Source of the DNA: DASPWW01 sp035637595
GTDB taxonomy: Bacteria > Actinomycetota > Thermoleophilia > Solirubrobacterales > 70-9
Assembly: GCA_035637595.1 (NCBI GenBank)
Contig: DASPWW010000157.1
Location: forward strand, 1-45,152
DNA: 45,152 bases
Direction: 5' to 3'
Part shown: in pieces, positions 15,476 to 22,511 of the stretch
How positions within the stretch are numbered: position 1 is the stretch's first letter
Layout: each line of letters begins with the position of its first letter
The notes under the pieces: model-generated
What the model saw: the letters and a program-made list of their open reading frames with translations, nothing else
Database searches by the model: none
What the model was told of the DNA's origin: nothing
Program-made: the position numbers and the translations under genes

Positions 15476-16704
15476 CGGATCTTGTCGTAGAGGTCGAAGA
15501 TCGGCAGGTACATCGAGATCACGATGAACCCGACGACGCCGCCGACGAACATGATCATCAGCGGCTCGATCAGCGAGGTGAGCGCCTTGATCTTCGCGTC
15601 GACCTCGGCCTCGTAGAAGTCGGCGATCTTGGCGAGCATGTGCTCGAGCTGGCCGGTCTCCTCCCCGACCGCGACCATGTGCGAGACCATCGACGGGAAG
15701 ATCGCGTGCCCGGAGATCGGCTTCGCGATCGTGCCGCCGCGCTTGACCGACTCGTAGACCTCCTCCATTGCCTTCGCGATCACCGTGTTTCCCGACGTCT
15801 GGCCGGTGACCCGGATCGACTGGAGGATCGGCACCCCGGCGGCCACCGTCCCCGAGAAGGTTCGCGACCAGCGCGCCAGCGCCACCTTCTGGACGACGTC
15901 GCCGACCCGCGCAGGCAGGCGCAGCTTCGCCCTGTCCCACAGGTCACGACCGCGCTCCGTCCGCTTGTAGCGCAGCGCCGCGAGGACGAGCAACGGAATC
16001 ACGATGATCAACACGTACCAGTAGCCCGTCACCGCGCCCGACATCGCGACCGTGATCTGGGTCATGAACGGGAGCTCGGCGTCGCCGCCGGTCTCGGACG
16101 CGATCTCGTCGTAGATCCCGGTGAAGACCGGGACGATGAAGGTGACGACGGCGAGCATGACGGCGATCGCAAGCGCGAACACGACGATCGGGTAGGCCAT
16201 CGCGGAGCGGATCTGACGCTTCAGGGCGTCGAGCTTCTCGAGCTGGTACGCGACGCGGTCGAGGACCTCCTCCAGCCGTCCGGAGCCCTCGCCCGAGCGC
16301 ACCATCGAGCGGTACAGCGGGTCGAAGACCTGGGGATGGCGGTCGAGCGCGCTGGCGACGGAGCTTCCTGCCTCGATGTCCTGGCGGATCCCGACGATCG
16401 TCTCCTTGAGCAGCTCGTCCTCGGTCTGGTCCTCCAGCGTGTGGAGCGACCGCAGCATCGGCATCCCGGAATCGATCAGGGTGGCGAACTGGCGAGAGAA
16501 GACCGACAGGTTGCGCAGCTTCACACGCCGGAAGCGCTTGAAGATGTCGTCGAGCCGGAGCGCCTCACGCTTCTGCGTGACGTCGAGGACGATCAGCCCG
16601 CGCTGGCGAAGCTGCTCGGAGACCTGGACCTTGCTGGCGGCCTCGACCTCGCCGCGCGAGGGGACCCCGGCGAGGTCGACGGCGCGGAATGCGAACGTGC
16701 TCAT
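15472..16704 (-). CDS. pilC: Type IV pilus inner-membrane platform protein PilC
   Basis: 410 residues, full family length. Two repeated GspF-type cytoplasmic helical domains (~60-185 and ~265-385) each contain an LxxLIDSGMPMLRSL or AAGVPILQSI motif, followed by TM segments (~165-190, ~215-245, ~375-400). The N-terminal TFAFRAVDLAG and C-terminal LIEPLMIMFVGGVVGFIVISMYLPIF are characteristic. PilC couples PilB/PilT ATP hydrolysis to pilin insertion. It is translationally coupled to pilT by a 4-nt overlap. Confidence 0.95.
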   Translation of the reverse strand: MSTFAFRAVDLAGVPSRGEVEAASKVQVSEQLRQRGLIVLDVTQKREALRLDDIFKRFRRVKLRNLSVFSRQFATLIDSGMPMLRSLHTLEDQTEDELLKETIVGIRQDIEAGSSVASALDRHPQVFDPLYRSMVRSGEGSGRLEEVLDRVAYQLEKLDALKRQIRSAMAYPIVVFALAIAVMLAVVTFIVPVFTGIYDEIASETGGDAELPFMTQITVAMSGAVTGYWYVLIIVIPLLVLAALRYKRTERGRDLWDRAKLRLPARVGDVVQKVALARWSRTFSGTVAAGVPILQSIRVTGQTSGNTVIAKAMEEVYESVKRGGTIAKPISGHAIFPSMVSHMVAVGEETGQLEHMLAKIADFYEAEVDAKIKALTSLIEPLMIMFVGGVVGFIVISMYLPIFDLYDKIR

Positions 16705-17834
16705 CGCGGCATCGCGCCGGCGAGGCTGCCGGCGTCAGGTGTCGCACCGGTTGACTGCGCGGGGGCCTGCATGCCGCCCATCAGGCGCTTGAGCTCCTCG
16801 GGGACCGATGCCCGCTGCTCGGCGAGCGAGCGCGTGATCTTGCCCATGCGCACGAGCTGCGCGAGGTGGGAGTCCATCGTCCGCATGCCGACGGCGCCCG
16901 AGGTCTGGATCGCCGAGTAGATCTGATGCGTCTTTCCTTCGCGGATCAGGTTGCGGATCGCGGGGGTGGGGATGAGGACCTCGCACGCCGAGACCCGGCC
17001 CGCGCCGTCGGCCGTCGGCAGGAGCTGCTGCGTGACGATGCCCTGAAGCGCGATCGAGAGCTGCATCCGGACCTGGTTCTGCTGCGCGGCGGGAAACACA
17101 TCGATGATCCGGTCGACGGTCTGCGCGGTCGACTGGGTGTGCAGCGTCGCGAACACGAGGTGTCCGGTCTCGGCCGCGGTCAGCGCGGTCGAGATCGTCT
17201 CGAGGTCGCGCATCTCCCCGACCAGGATGACGTCTGGGTCCTGGCGCAGGCCGGCGCGCAGCGCCGTCGCGAAGTCATCGGCGTCGGCACCGATCTCTCG
17301 CTGGTTGACGATGCACTTCTGGTGGCGGTGCAGGAACTCGATCGGATCCTCGATCGTGAGGATGTGCTCCTCGCGCGTGCTGTTGATCAGGTCGATCATC
17401 GCCGCCAGGCTGGTCGACTTGCCCGAGCCGGTGGGACCGGTGACGAGCACGAACCCGCGCGGCTTGCGAGTGAACTCCTCCAGGATCATCGGCAGGCCGA
17501 GCTGCTCGAGGCTGAGGATGTCGTGCGGGATGGCGCGGAACGCCGCGCTGATCGCGCCGCGCTGGAAGTAGCAGTTGATCCGGAACCGCCCCACCCCGGG
17601 GATCGAGTAGGCGAAGTCGAGCTGCTTGTGGTTCTCGAAGCGCTTGCGCTGGTCGTCGTTGATGATGCTGTAGACGACCTCGCGAGTCTGCTGAGGATTG
17701 AGCCGCGGGTACTCCTCCATCGGGACGATGCGCCCCCGAATGCGGATCGCGGGCGGGAAGCCGGACGTCAGGTGGACATCCGAAGCGCGCATCTCGACCA
17801 TGCGCGTGAGAACTTCAGAGAAATCGAACTCCAT
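16701..17834 (-). CDS. pilT: Pilus retraction ATPase PilT
   Basis: 377 residues. The N-terminal RASDVHLTSGFPPAIRI, Walker A GPTGSGKS at ~133-140, Asp box ILTIEDPIEF, Walker B VILVGEMRD at ~202-210, and the His box HLVFATLHTQSTAQTVDRI are all present. The PilT-specific retraction motif AIRNLIRE occurs near residue 292, which separates it from PilB. The ATG at 17834 is preceded at 9 nt by a sigma-28-like -10 element, so the mRNA is predicted to be leaderless or nearly so. The C-terminal ~30 residues are Ala/Gly/Pro-rich. Confidence 0.95.
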   Translation of the reverse strand: MEFDFSEVLTRMVEMRASDVHLTSGFPPAIRIRGRIVPMEEYPRLNPQQTREVVYSIINDDQRKRFENHKQLDFAYSIPGVGRFRINCYFQRGAISAAFRAIPHDILSLEQLGLPMILEEFTRKPRGFVLVTGPTGSGKSTSLAAMIDLINSTREEHILTIEDPIEFLHRHQKCIVNQREIGADADDFATALRAGLRQDPDVILVGEMRDLETISTALTAAETGHLVFATLHTQSTAQTVDRIIDVFPAAQQNQVRMQLSIALQGIVTQQLLPTADGAGRVSACEVLIPTPAIRNLIREGKTHQIYSAIQTSGAVGMRTMDSHLAQLVRMGKITRSLAEQRASVPEELKRLMGGMQAPAQSTGATPDAGSLAGAMPR

Positions 17835-17842
17835 CGCGTCTT

Positions 17843-17871
17843 AGATCGGTGCCTGAGGCGGGAACCTTGAG
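17843..17871 (-). promoter_or_regulatory. Sigma-28-like promoter upstream of pilT
   Basis: On the minus strand CTCAAG (17871-17866), 15 nt, ACCGATCT (17850-17843). Only 8 nt separate it from the pilT ATG, leaving no room for a Shine-Dalgarno sequence; transcription would start at or within a few bases of the ATG. It would drive pilT-pilC independently of the aroE-pilB transcript. Confidence 0.6.
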
Positions 17872-17891
17872 CCGCGACGGCGGCCGGCCCC

Positions 17892-19694
17892 CTAGCTCGA
17901 GACCCGAGCTACCTCCTCGATGCTCGTGATCCCGGCGCGGACCTTGGCGAGGCCGTCCTCCTTGAGGGTGAGCATCCCCTCCTCGCGCGCCTTGCGGGCA
18001 ACGTCCTGCTCGGGTGCGAGGCCGACGGTCATGTCCTTGAGCGTGTCGCTCATCACCATCACCGAGTAGAGGCCGATCCGGCCCCGGTAGCCGATGTGGT
18101 TGCAGCGTGCACAGCCCACGGACTCGTAAGCCTCGAGATCGGTGCCGACCCTGAACCCGGCCTCCTGGAGCGCCGCGGCGGGGATCAGGACGCGCTTCTT
18201 GCAGTGCGTGCAGAGCTTGCGCGCCAACCGCTGGGCGACGACGCAGTCGATCGCCGATGACGTCAGGAACGACTCGATTCCCATCTTCGCCAGACGCGTG
18301 ACCGCACCGGGGGCGTCGTTGGTGTGCAGGGTCGTGAGCACCATGTGACCCGTCAGCGCGGCCTCGATCGCTATCCGGGCCGTCTCGGCGTCGCGAACCT
18401 CGCCGACCATGATCACGTCGGGATCGGCGCGCAGCATCGAGCGCAGCCCGGTGGCGAAGTTGAGCCCCGCCTTGCGGTTGACCCCGATCTGGTTGATGCC
18501 GCCGAGCCGGTACTCGATCGGGTCCTCGATCGTGACGATGTTCTTGTCGACCTCGTTGAGCTGGTCGAGCGCCGCGTACAGCGTCGTCGTCTTACCCGAG
18601 CCCGTCGGCCCTGTGACGAGAATCGCCCCGTAGGGCTTGCGGAAGGAGGTCTCGAAGCGCGCCCGGCCCTCGCCGTCCATCCCGAGGTCGTCGAGCGAGC
18701 GCAGGGCCGCGGTCTGGTCGAGGATGCGGATCGTGCAACCCTCGCCGCGCTGGGTGGGAAGTGTCGTGATACGGAGATCCACCCGGCGCTCTTCGACGTT
18801 GATGCTGACCCGCCCGTCCTGCGGCAGGCGCTTCTCGGCGATGTCGAGCTCGCTCATGATCTTCACCCTCGAGACGACGCCGGCGACCATCCGCTTCGGC
18901 ACGCGCGCCGCCTCGTGCAGCACCCCGTCGACCCGGAAGCGGACCCGCATGTCGCCCTCATCGGGCTCGAAGTGGATGTCGGACGCGCCCTCGGCGACGG
19001 CCTGTCCGAGGATGCTGTGGACGAGCTTGATTACCGGAGCGTCCTCCGCCGACTCGCGGAGCGACATCAGCTCGGCCTCGTCGAGCCCCTCCTCCTCCTC
19101 GGTCTCGTCGATCGCCTCGCTGACCGCGCTCTGCAGCGTGTTGAGGCGGCTGATCAGCGCGTCGATGTCCTCCTCGGAGGCAACCGTGACGCGGCAGTTG
19201 AGCCCGGTCGCCATCTGGATGTCGTCGAGCGCCAGGACGTTGGCGGGATCCGCCATCGCCAGCAGCAGCGTCTCCTTGTCCACGTAGCCCACGGGGAGCG
19301 CCTTGTGGCGCCGCGCCGTGCTGACCGAAAGCATGTTCGCCGCCGCCATGTCGATCTGGTAGACGGACAGGTCGATGTGATCGAGGCCGTAGCGCTCGGC
19401 GATCGCCCGCGAGAGCTGCTCGGCGCTGATCACGCCCTCCTCGAGCATCAGCCGCTCGGGTGAACGACCTGCGGTGCGCGCCTCGGCGATGACCTGGTCG
19501 ACCCGCTCCTGGCTGGCGTATCCCAGCTCGACGATCACGTCGGTGATGAACATCCCCGAGTGACCGCGCCGCAGCGGCGGAATGACGCCGGGGACCTGCG
19601 ACTCGTCCTCGGGCTGCTGGACGTCCTCGGCCGCGACCGCCTGTCCGGCGGTGGGTACGGGCGTGAGGTATGTGGGTCGCTTCTCGGTTGCCAT
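17892..19694 (-). CDS. pilB: Pilus extension ATPase PilB with N-terminal MshEN-like domain
   Basis: 600 residues. Residues ~48-190 form a GspE/MshEN-type N-domain with two helical repeats (around ELGYASQERVDQVI and EEGVISAEQLSRAI); this fold binds c-di-GMP in MshE and several PilB proteins, but the repeat signatures here are degenerate. Residues ~220-580 are the secretion ATPase: ASDIHFEP, Walker A GPTGSGKT at ~362-369, Asp box TIEDPIEYRL, Walker B VIMVGEVRD, His box LTTLHTNDA, and a zinc site CTHC ... CARC (~495-531). It powers pilus extension. The start abuts the aroE stop (TAG|ATG), so it is cotranscribed with aroE. Confidence 0.95.
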   Translation of the reverse strand: MATEKRPTYLTPVPTAGQAVAAEDVQQPEDESQVPGVIPPLRRGHSGMFITDVIVELGYASQERVDQVIAEARTAGRSPERLMLEEGVISAEQLSRAIAERYGLDHIDLSVYQIDMAAANMLSVSTARRHKALPVGYVDKETLLLAMADPANVLALDDIQMATGLNCRVTVASEEDIDALISRLNTLQSAVSEAIDETEEEEGLDEAELMSLRESAEDAPVIKLVHSILGQAVAEGASDIHFEPDEGDMRVRFRVDGVLHEAARVPKRMVAGVVSRVKIMSELDIAEKRLPQDGRVSINVEERRVDLRITTLPTQRGEGCTIRILDQTAALRSLDDLGMDGEGRARFETSFRKPYGAILVTGPTGSGKTTTLYAALDQLNEVDKNIVTIEDPIEYRLGGINQIGVNRKAGLNFATGLRSMLRADPDVIMVGEVRDAETARIAIEAALTGHMVLTTLHTNDAPGAVTRLAKMGIESFLTSSAIDCVVAQRLARKLCTHCKKRVLIPAAALQEAGFRVGTDLEAYESVGCARCNHIGYRGRIGLYSVMVMSDTLKDMTVGLAPEQDVARKAREEGMLTLKEDGLAKVRAGITSIEEVARVSS

Positions 19695-20510
19695 CTATGT
19701 GTCTTGTCTGACCGCCCTGCGCATCGCCTCCAGCGGGGGGGTGAGGCCGGTCCAGATGCGAAGCGACTCCGCACCCTGGTGGACCAGCACCTCGAGCCCG
19801 TCTATGACGGCTGCGCCGCGCTCTCGTGCCGCGCGGACGAGCGCCGTCTCGTCGGACCCGTAGACGAGGTCCACCACCACCTGGCGGTCATGCAGACCAT
19901 CGGCATCGACAGGCAGGGGCTTTAAGCCTGATACTCCCCCAGATGGGGTAGTTTCATGCATCCCGACGGAGGTCGCGTTGACGATCAGGTCGTAGTTCGG
20001 CGTCGAGACGGCCTCCGTCGCCTCGCCGCCGAGGCTCTTGGCGAGCTCGTGCGCTCTCATCGGCGTGCGGTTCCAGACCTCCACCGCCGCGCCTTCGCGG
20101 CGCAGCGCCCAGACCGCCGCCCGGGCGGCGCCGCCCGCCCCGAGCACCAGCGCGCGCATCCCGGCGGGCGCCGACGGCAGCGCGGCAAGCAGGCCCGTCC
20201 CGTCGGTGTTCTCGGCGGCGATCTCGCCGGAATCGAAGCTGAGCGTGTTGGCGGCCCCGATCTCGCGCGCGACGTCGGAGGCCCGATCGGCGATCTCGAG
20301 CGCGGCGCGCTTGTGCGGCACCGTGACGTTGGCGCCGACATAGCCCTCGGCAGCCAGCTCGCGCGTGCGCCGCGCAAACTCCTCCGGCGAGGCCTCGATC
20401 GCGCCGTAGGACCAGTCGTCGGCGATCCCGAGCGCCTCGAAGGCGGCCGTGTGCATCGCGGGCGAGCGCGAGTGGGCGATCGGCTGGCCGATGACGGCGA
20501 GGCGGTTCAC
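19695..20510 (-). CDS. aroE: Shikimate dehydrogenase
   Basis: 271 residues, the normal length. It reduces 3-dehydroshikimate to shikimate with NADPH. N-terminal GQPIAHSRSPAMHTAAF binds shikimate; ANVTVPHK carries the catalytic Lys; NTDGTG and the Rossmann GAGGAARAAVWAL follow; NRTPMRA is the NADP-type loop and NATSVGM the usual late motif. The start is GTG at 20510, directly preceded by an inverted repeat TATCCA...TGGATA (20511-20532). It heads the segment running into pilB with no gap. Confidence 0.95.
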   Translation of the reverse strand: MNRLAVIGQPIAHSRSPAMHTAAFEALGIADDWSYGAIEASPEEFARRTRELAAEGYVGANVTVPHKRAALEIADRASDVAREIGAANTLSFDSGEIAAENTDGTGLLAALPSAPAGMRALVLGAGGAARAAVWALRREGAAVEVWNRTPMRAHELAKSLGGEATEAVSTPNYDLIVNATSVGMHETTPSGGVSGLKPLPVDADGLHDRQVVVDLVYGSDETALVRAARERGAAVIDGLEVLVHQGAESLRIWTGLTPPLEAMRRAVRQDT

Positions 20511-20532
20511 TATCCACGCGCCGTCCTGGATA
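20511..20532. repeat. Inverted repeat abutting the aroE start
   Basis: TATCCA (20511-20516) and TGGATA (20527-20532) are perfect arms around 10 GC-rich bases, ending exactly at the base before the aroE GTG. It may fold in the leader of aroE or serve as an operator. No clear Shine-Dalgarno sequence lies there. Confidence 0.35.
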
Positions 20533-20625
20533 GAGGTCGAATGGCGAACCCAGGGCAGGACGGTGGGCCGGCAATGCGAGCGGGCCGGGCCCCTTCGGGC
20601 GGGTGGGGGCGGGTCGAAGCTGCGC

Positions 20626-22074
20626 TCAGCACTCGGTCGGCGAGCCGCCCTCGGCCTCGAGCGCGTCCTGGTAGGCCTGGGCGGCCTGCTCGAACTCCTG
20701 CTCGCTCGCCGTGAAGACGTGCTCGCCGCACGTGCCCGGCTTGACGACGTAGAAGCGGTAGTCGACCTTGGCCGGCTTGGCCGCCGCCTTCAGCGAGGCG
20801 AGCCCGGGGTTGCCGATTGGCGTCGGCGGCAGCCCGGCGACGAGCCGCGTGTTGTAAGGCGTGTCGCTGGCCAGGTCGGACTGGGTCAGCGGCTTGTCGT
20901 AGTTCTCGAGCGCGTAGCGCAGCGTGGCGTCGATGCCCAGCGGTTCGCCGCTCGCCAGCCGGTTGTAGATCACCGCGGAGACGAGCTCGCGCTCACTCGG
21001 GACCTGGACCTCGCGATCGATCATCGAGGCGATGGTGACCACGTCGTAGACGTCGAGGTTCTTCGACTCCGCGTAGCCGAGGTCCAGGCGCTTGACGTTG
21101 CGCTCGAACGCGGCGAGCTGCTGATCGACGAGATCCTCGGAGCTCGACCCCGGCTCCAGCTCGTAGGTGGCCGGGAACAGGAAGCCCTCGAGCTCGCCGC
21201 CGCCTGGCGCGCCGTACTTCGAGGGGTCGAAGCCCCTTGCCTTCGCGACGGCCTGCTTGTAGTCGCCCTTCAACCCCGCGTCGGCGGCGAGCTCGTCGAT
21301 CTGGTCGATCGTGTAGCCCTCGGGCACGGTGACCGTGATCTCGTTCTGACCGGGCGGAGCCGTCAGCACGTCGATCGCCGAGCCGTAGCTCATGCCGCTG
21401 GCCAGCGTGTACGTCCCGGCCTCGATCTCGTCACTCTTGCCCACGAGCGTCAGCCTGAGCCGGAACAGGCTCGAGCTCGAGACCACGCCCTTCTCGTCGA
21501 GGATGTCGGCGATCTCGCCCGCCGTCGCGCCCTTGGGGACCTCGACGACCACCTTGCCCTCCCCGTCGCCCCCAAACGGTTGGAACAGCGCGACCAGGAA
21601 CCACACCAGCGCCGCGCCGGCGGCCAGCGCGACGAGCGCGGCGATCCGCCGGCGCCACACCGCTCCGCCCGGCGGGCGAGTGAGCGGTCGGCGTGCGGCG
21701 GGCTTCGAGGTGCGATCGGGCGGCGGGGTCGTCGGCTCGGGCGGCGCGGGGGGACGCCCAGGTGGCGGAGCGGGCGGAGCGGGCGGAGCGGGCGGAGCGA
21801 CCGGAGGATCCGGGGATGACGGCTCAGGCTCGGGCGACGCGTCCGCCGGCGTGCCATCGCCCGCGATGCGACGGACGCGTTCGCCGAGCGAGCGGCGCGT
21901 GCGCTCGCCACGCTGCGGGCGCTCGCGCCGCCGGCGCTCCCGCTCGGCCCGGCGCTGCTCGCGCTCACGCGCGGCGGGATCGTCGAAGGCGAACGGATCG
22001 TCGACCAGCGGATCGCGCTGCCTCTCGTAGCGCAGGAGGGGATCGTCCGGGTCGCGGCCGGCGGTGTCCGTCAT
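20626..22074 (-). CDS. mltG: Endolytic murein transglycosylase MltG
   Basis: 482 residues. A long charged then Pro-rich cytoplasmic region (~1-140) precedes one TM helix (~142-165, AALVALAAGAALVWFLVALF). A LysM-like subdomain (VVVEVPKGATAGEIADIL ...) and the YceG catalytic domain follow: GFLFPATYEL, ASMIDREV with the conserved catalytic Glu, AVIYNRLASGEPLGIDATLRYAL, and a GLPPTPIGNPGLASLKAA signature. It cuts nascent glycan strands at the membrane to set chain length. The order alaS-ruvX-mltG-aroE is widespread in bacteria. Its start overlaps the ruvX stop by 3 nt. Confidence 0.95.
   Translation of the reverse strand: MTDTAGRDPDDPLLRYERQRDPLVDDPFAFDDPAAREREQRRAERERRRRERPQRGERTRRSLGERVRRIAGDGTPADASPEPEPSSPDPPVAPPAPPAPPAPPPGRPPAPPEPTTPPPDRTSKPAARRPLTRPPGGAVWRRRIAALVALAAGAALVWFLVALFQPFGGDGEGKVVVEVPKGATAGEIADILDEKGVVSSSSLFRLRLTLVGKSDEIEAGTYTLASGMSYGSAIDVLTAPPGQNEITVTVPEGYTIDQIDELAADAGLKGDYKQAVAKARGFDPSKYGAPGGGELEGFLFPATYELEPGSSSEDLVDQQLAAFERNVKRLDLGYAESKNLDVYDVVTIASMIDREVQVPSERELVSAVIYNRLASGEPLGIDATLRYALENYDKPLTQSDLASDTPYNTRLVAGLPPTPIGNPGLASLKAAAKPAKVDYRFYVVKPGTCGEHVFTASEQEFEQAAQAYQDALEAEGGSPTEC
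21765..21800. repeat. 9-bp tandem repeat inside mltG
   Basis: Four consecutive copies of GCGGAGCGG (last base differs in the last copy). On the coding strand it encodes an Ala-Pro-Pro repeat in the disordered cytoplasmic region of MltG. Copy number could vary between strains without shifting the frame. Confidence 0.85.
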
Positions 22075-22487
22075 GCCTGCTCTCCTGGACGGTCGCGTTC
22101 GGCGGCCGCCTCGCGGCTCGCCAGGTAGCTCTCGAGCAGATGGGCGGCGGCGAGGGAGTCCTCCGCGGCGCCGGCGCCGGCGCGCGCGGTCCGCTCCGCC
22201 AGTCGGGTCGTCAGCCGTTCGTCGTAGGTCTCCACAGGTACATCCACCAGTGAGGCCACCTCGTCGCGAAACCGGCGTGCGGCGGCGGCCTGGGCCCCCG
22301 ATTCGCCGCTCAACCCTAGCGGGAGCCCGACGACCACGAGATCCACATCGTGCTCGGCGACGAGCCGCGCCACGTCGCGCGCCTCGGGGGGCTCGATGAC
22401 GGGGAGGGGTCGGACGACGGTGCCGGTCGGGTCCGAGATCGCGCAGCCACAGCGCGCGAGTCCGTGGTCGAGGGCGAGGACGCGCAT
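22071..22487 (-). CDS. ruvX: RuvX/YqgF family putative pre-16S rRNA nuclease
   Basis: 138 residues, RNase H-like fold. N-terminal LALDHGLARCGCAISDPTG holds the first catalytic Asp; VVGLPLGLSGESG and the YDERLTTRLAE segment are standard family motifs, with a late Asp-Ser/Ala stretch (AEDSLAAAHLLESYL). The family matures 16S rRNA ends in E. coli and was earlier proposed to resolve Holliday junctions. It lies between alaS and mltG, its usual place. Confidence 0.93.
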   Translation of the reverse strand: MRVLALDHGLARCGCAISDPTGTVVRPLPVIEPPEARDVARLVAEHDVDLVVVGLPLGLSGESGAQAAAARRFRDEVASLVDVPVETYDERLTTRLAERTARAGAGAAEDSLAAAHLLESYLASREAAAERDRPGEQA

Positions 22488-22511
22488 CGGGCGTGAGCTA
22501 GTGGGGGCCCA

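Noticed and set aside
7114..19694. Pilus locus as a recently acquired mobile island
   Set aside because: No integrase, IS element, tRNA junction or shift in base composition; pil genes between aroE and aroC share operon overlaps, as expected for an old arrangement.
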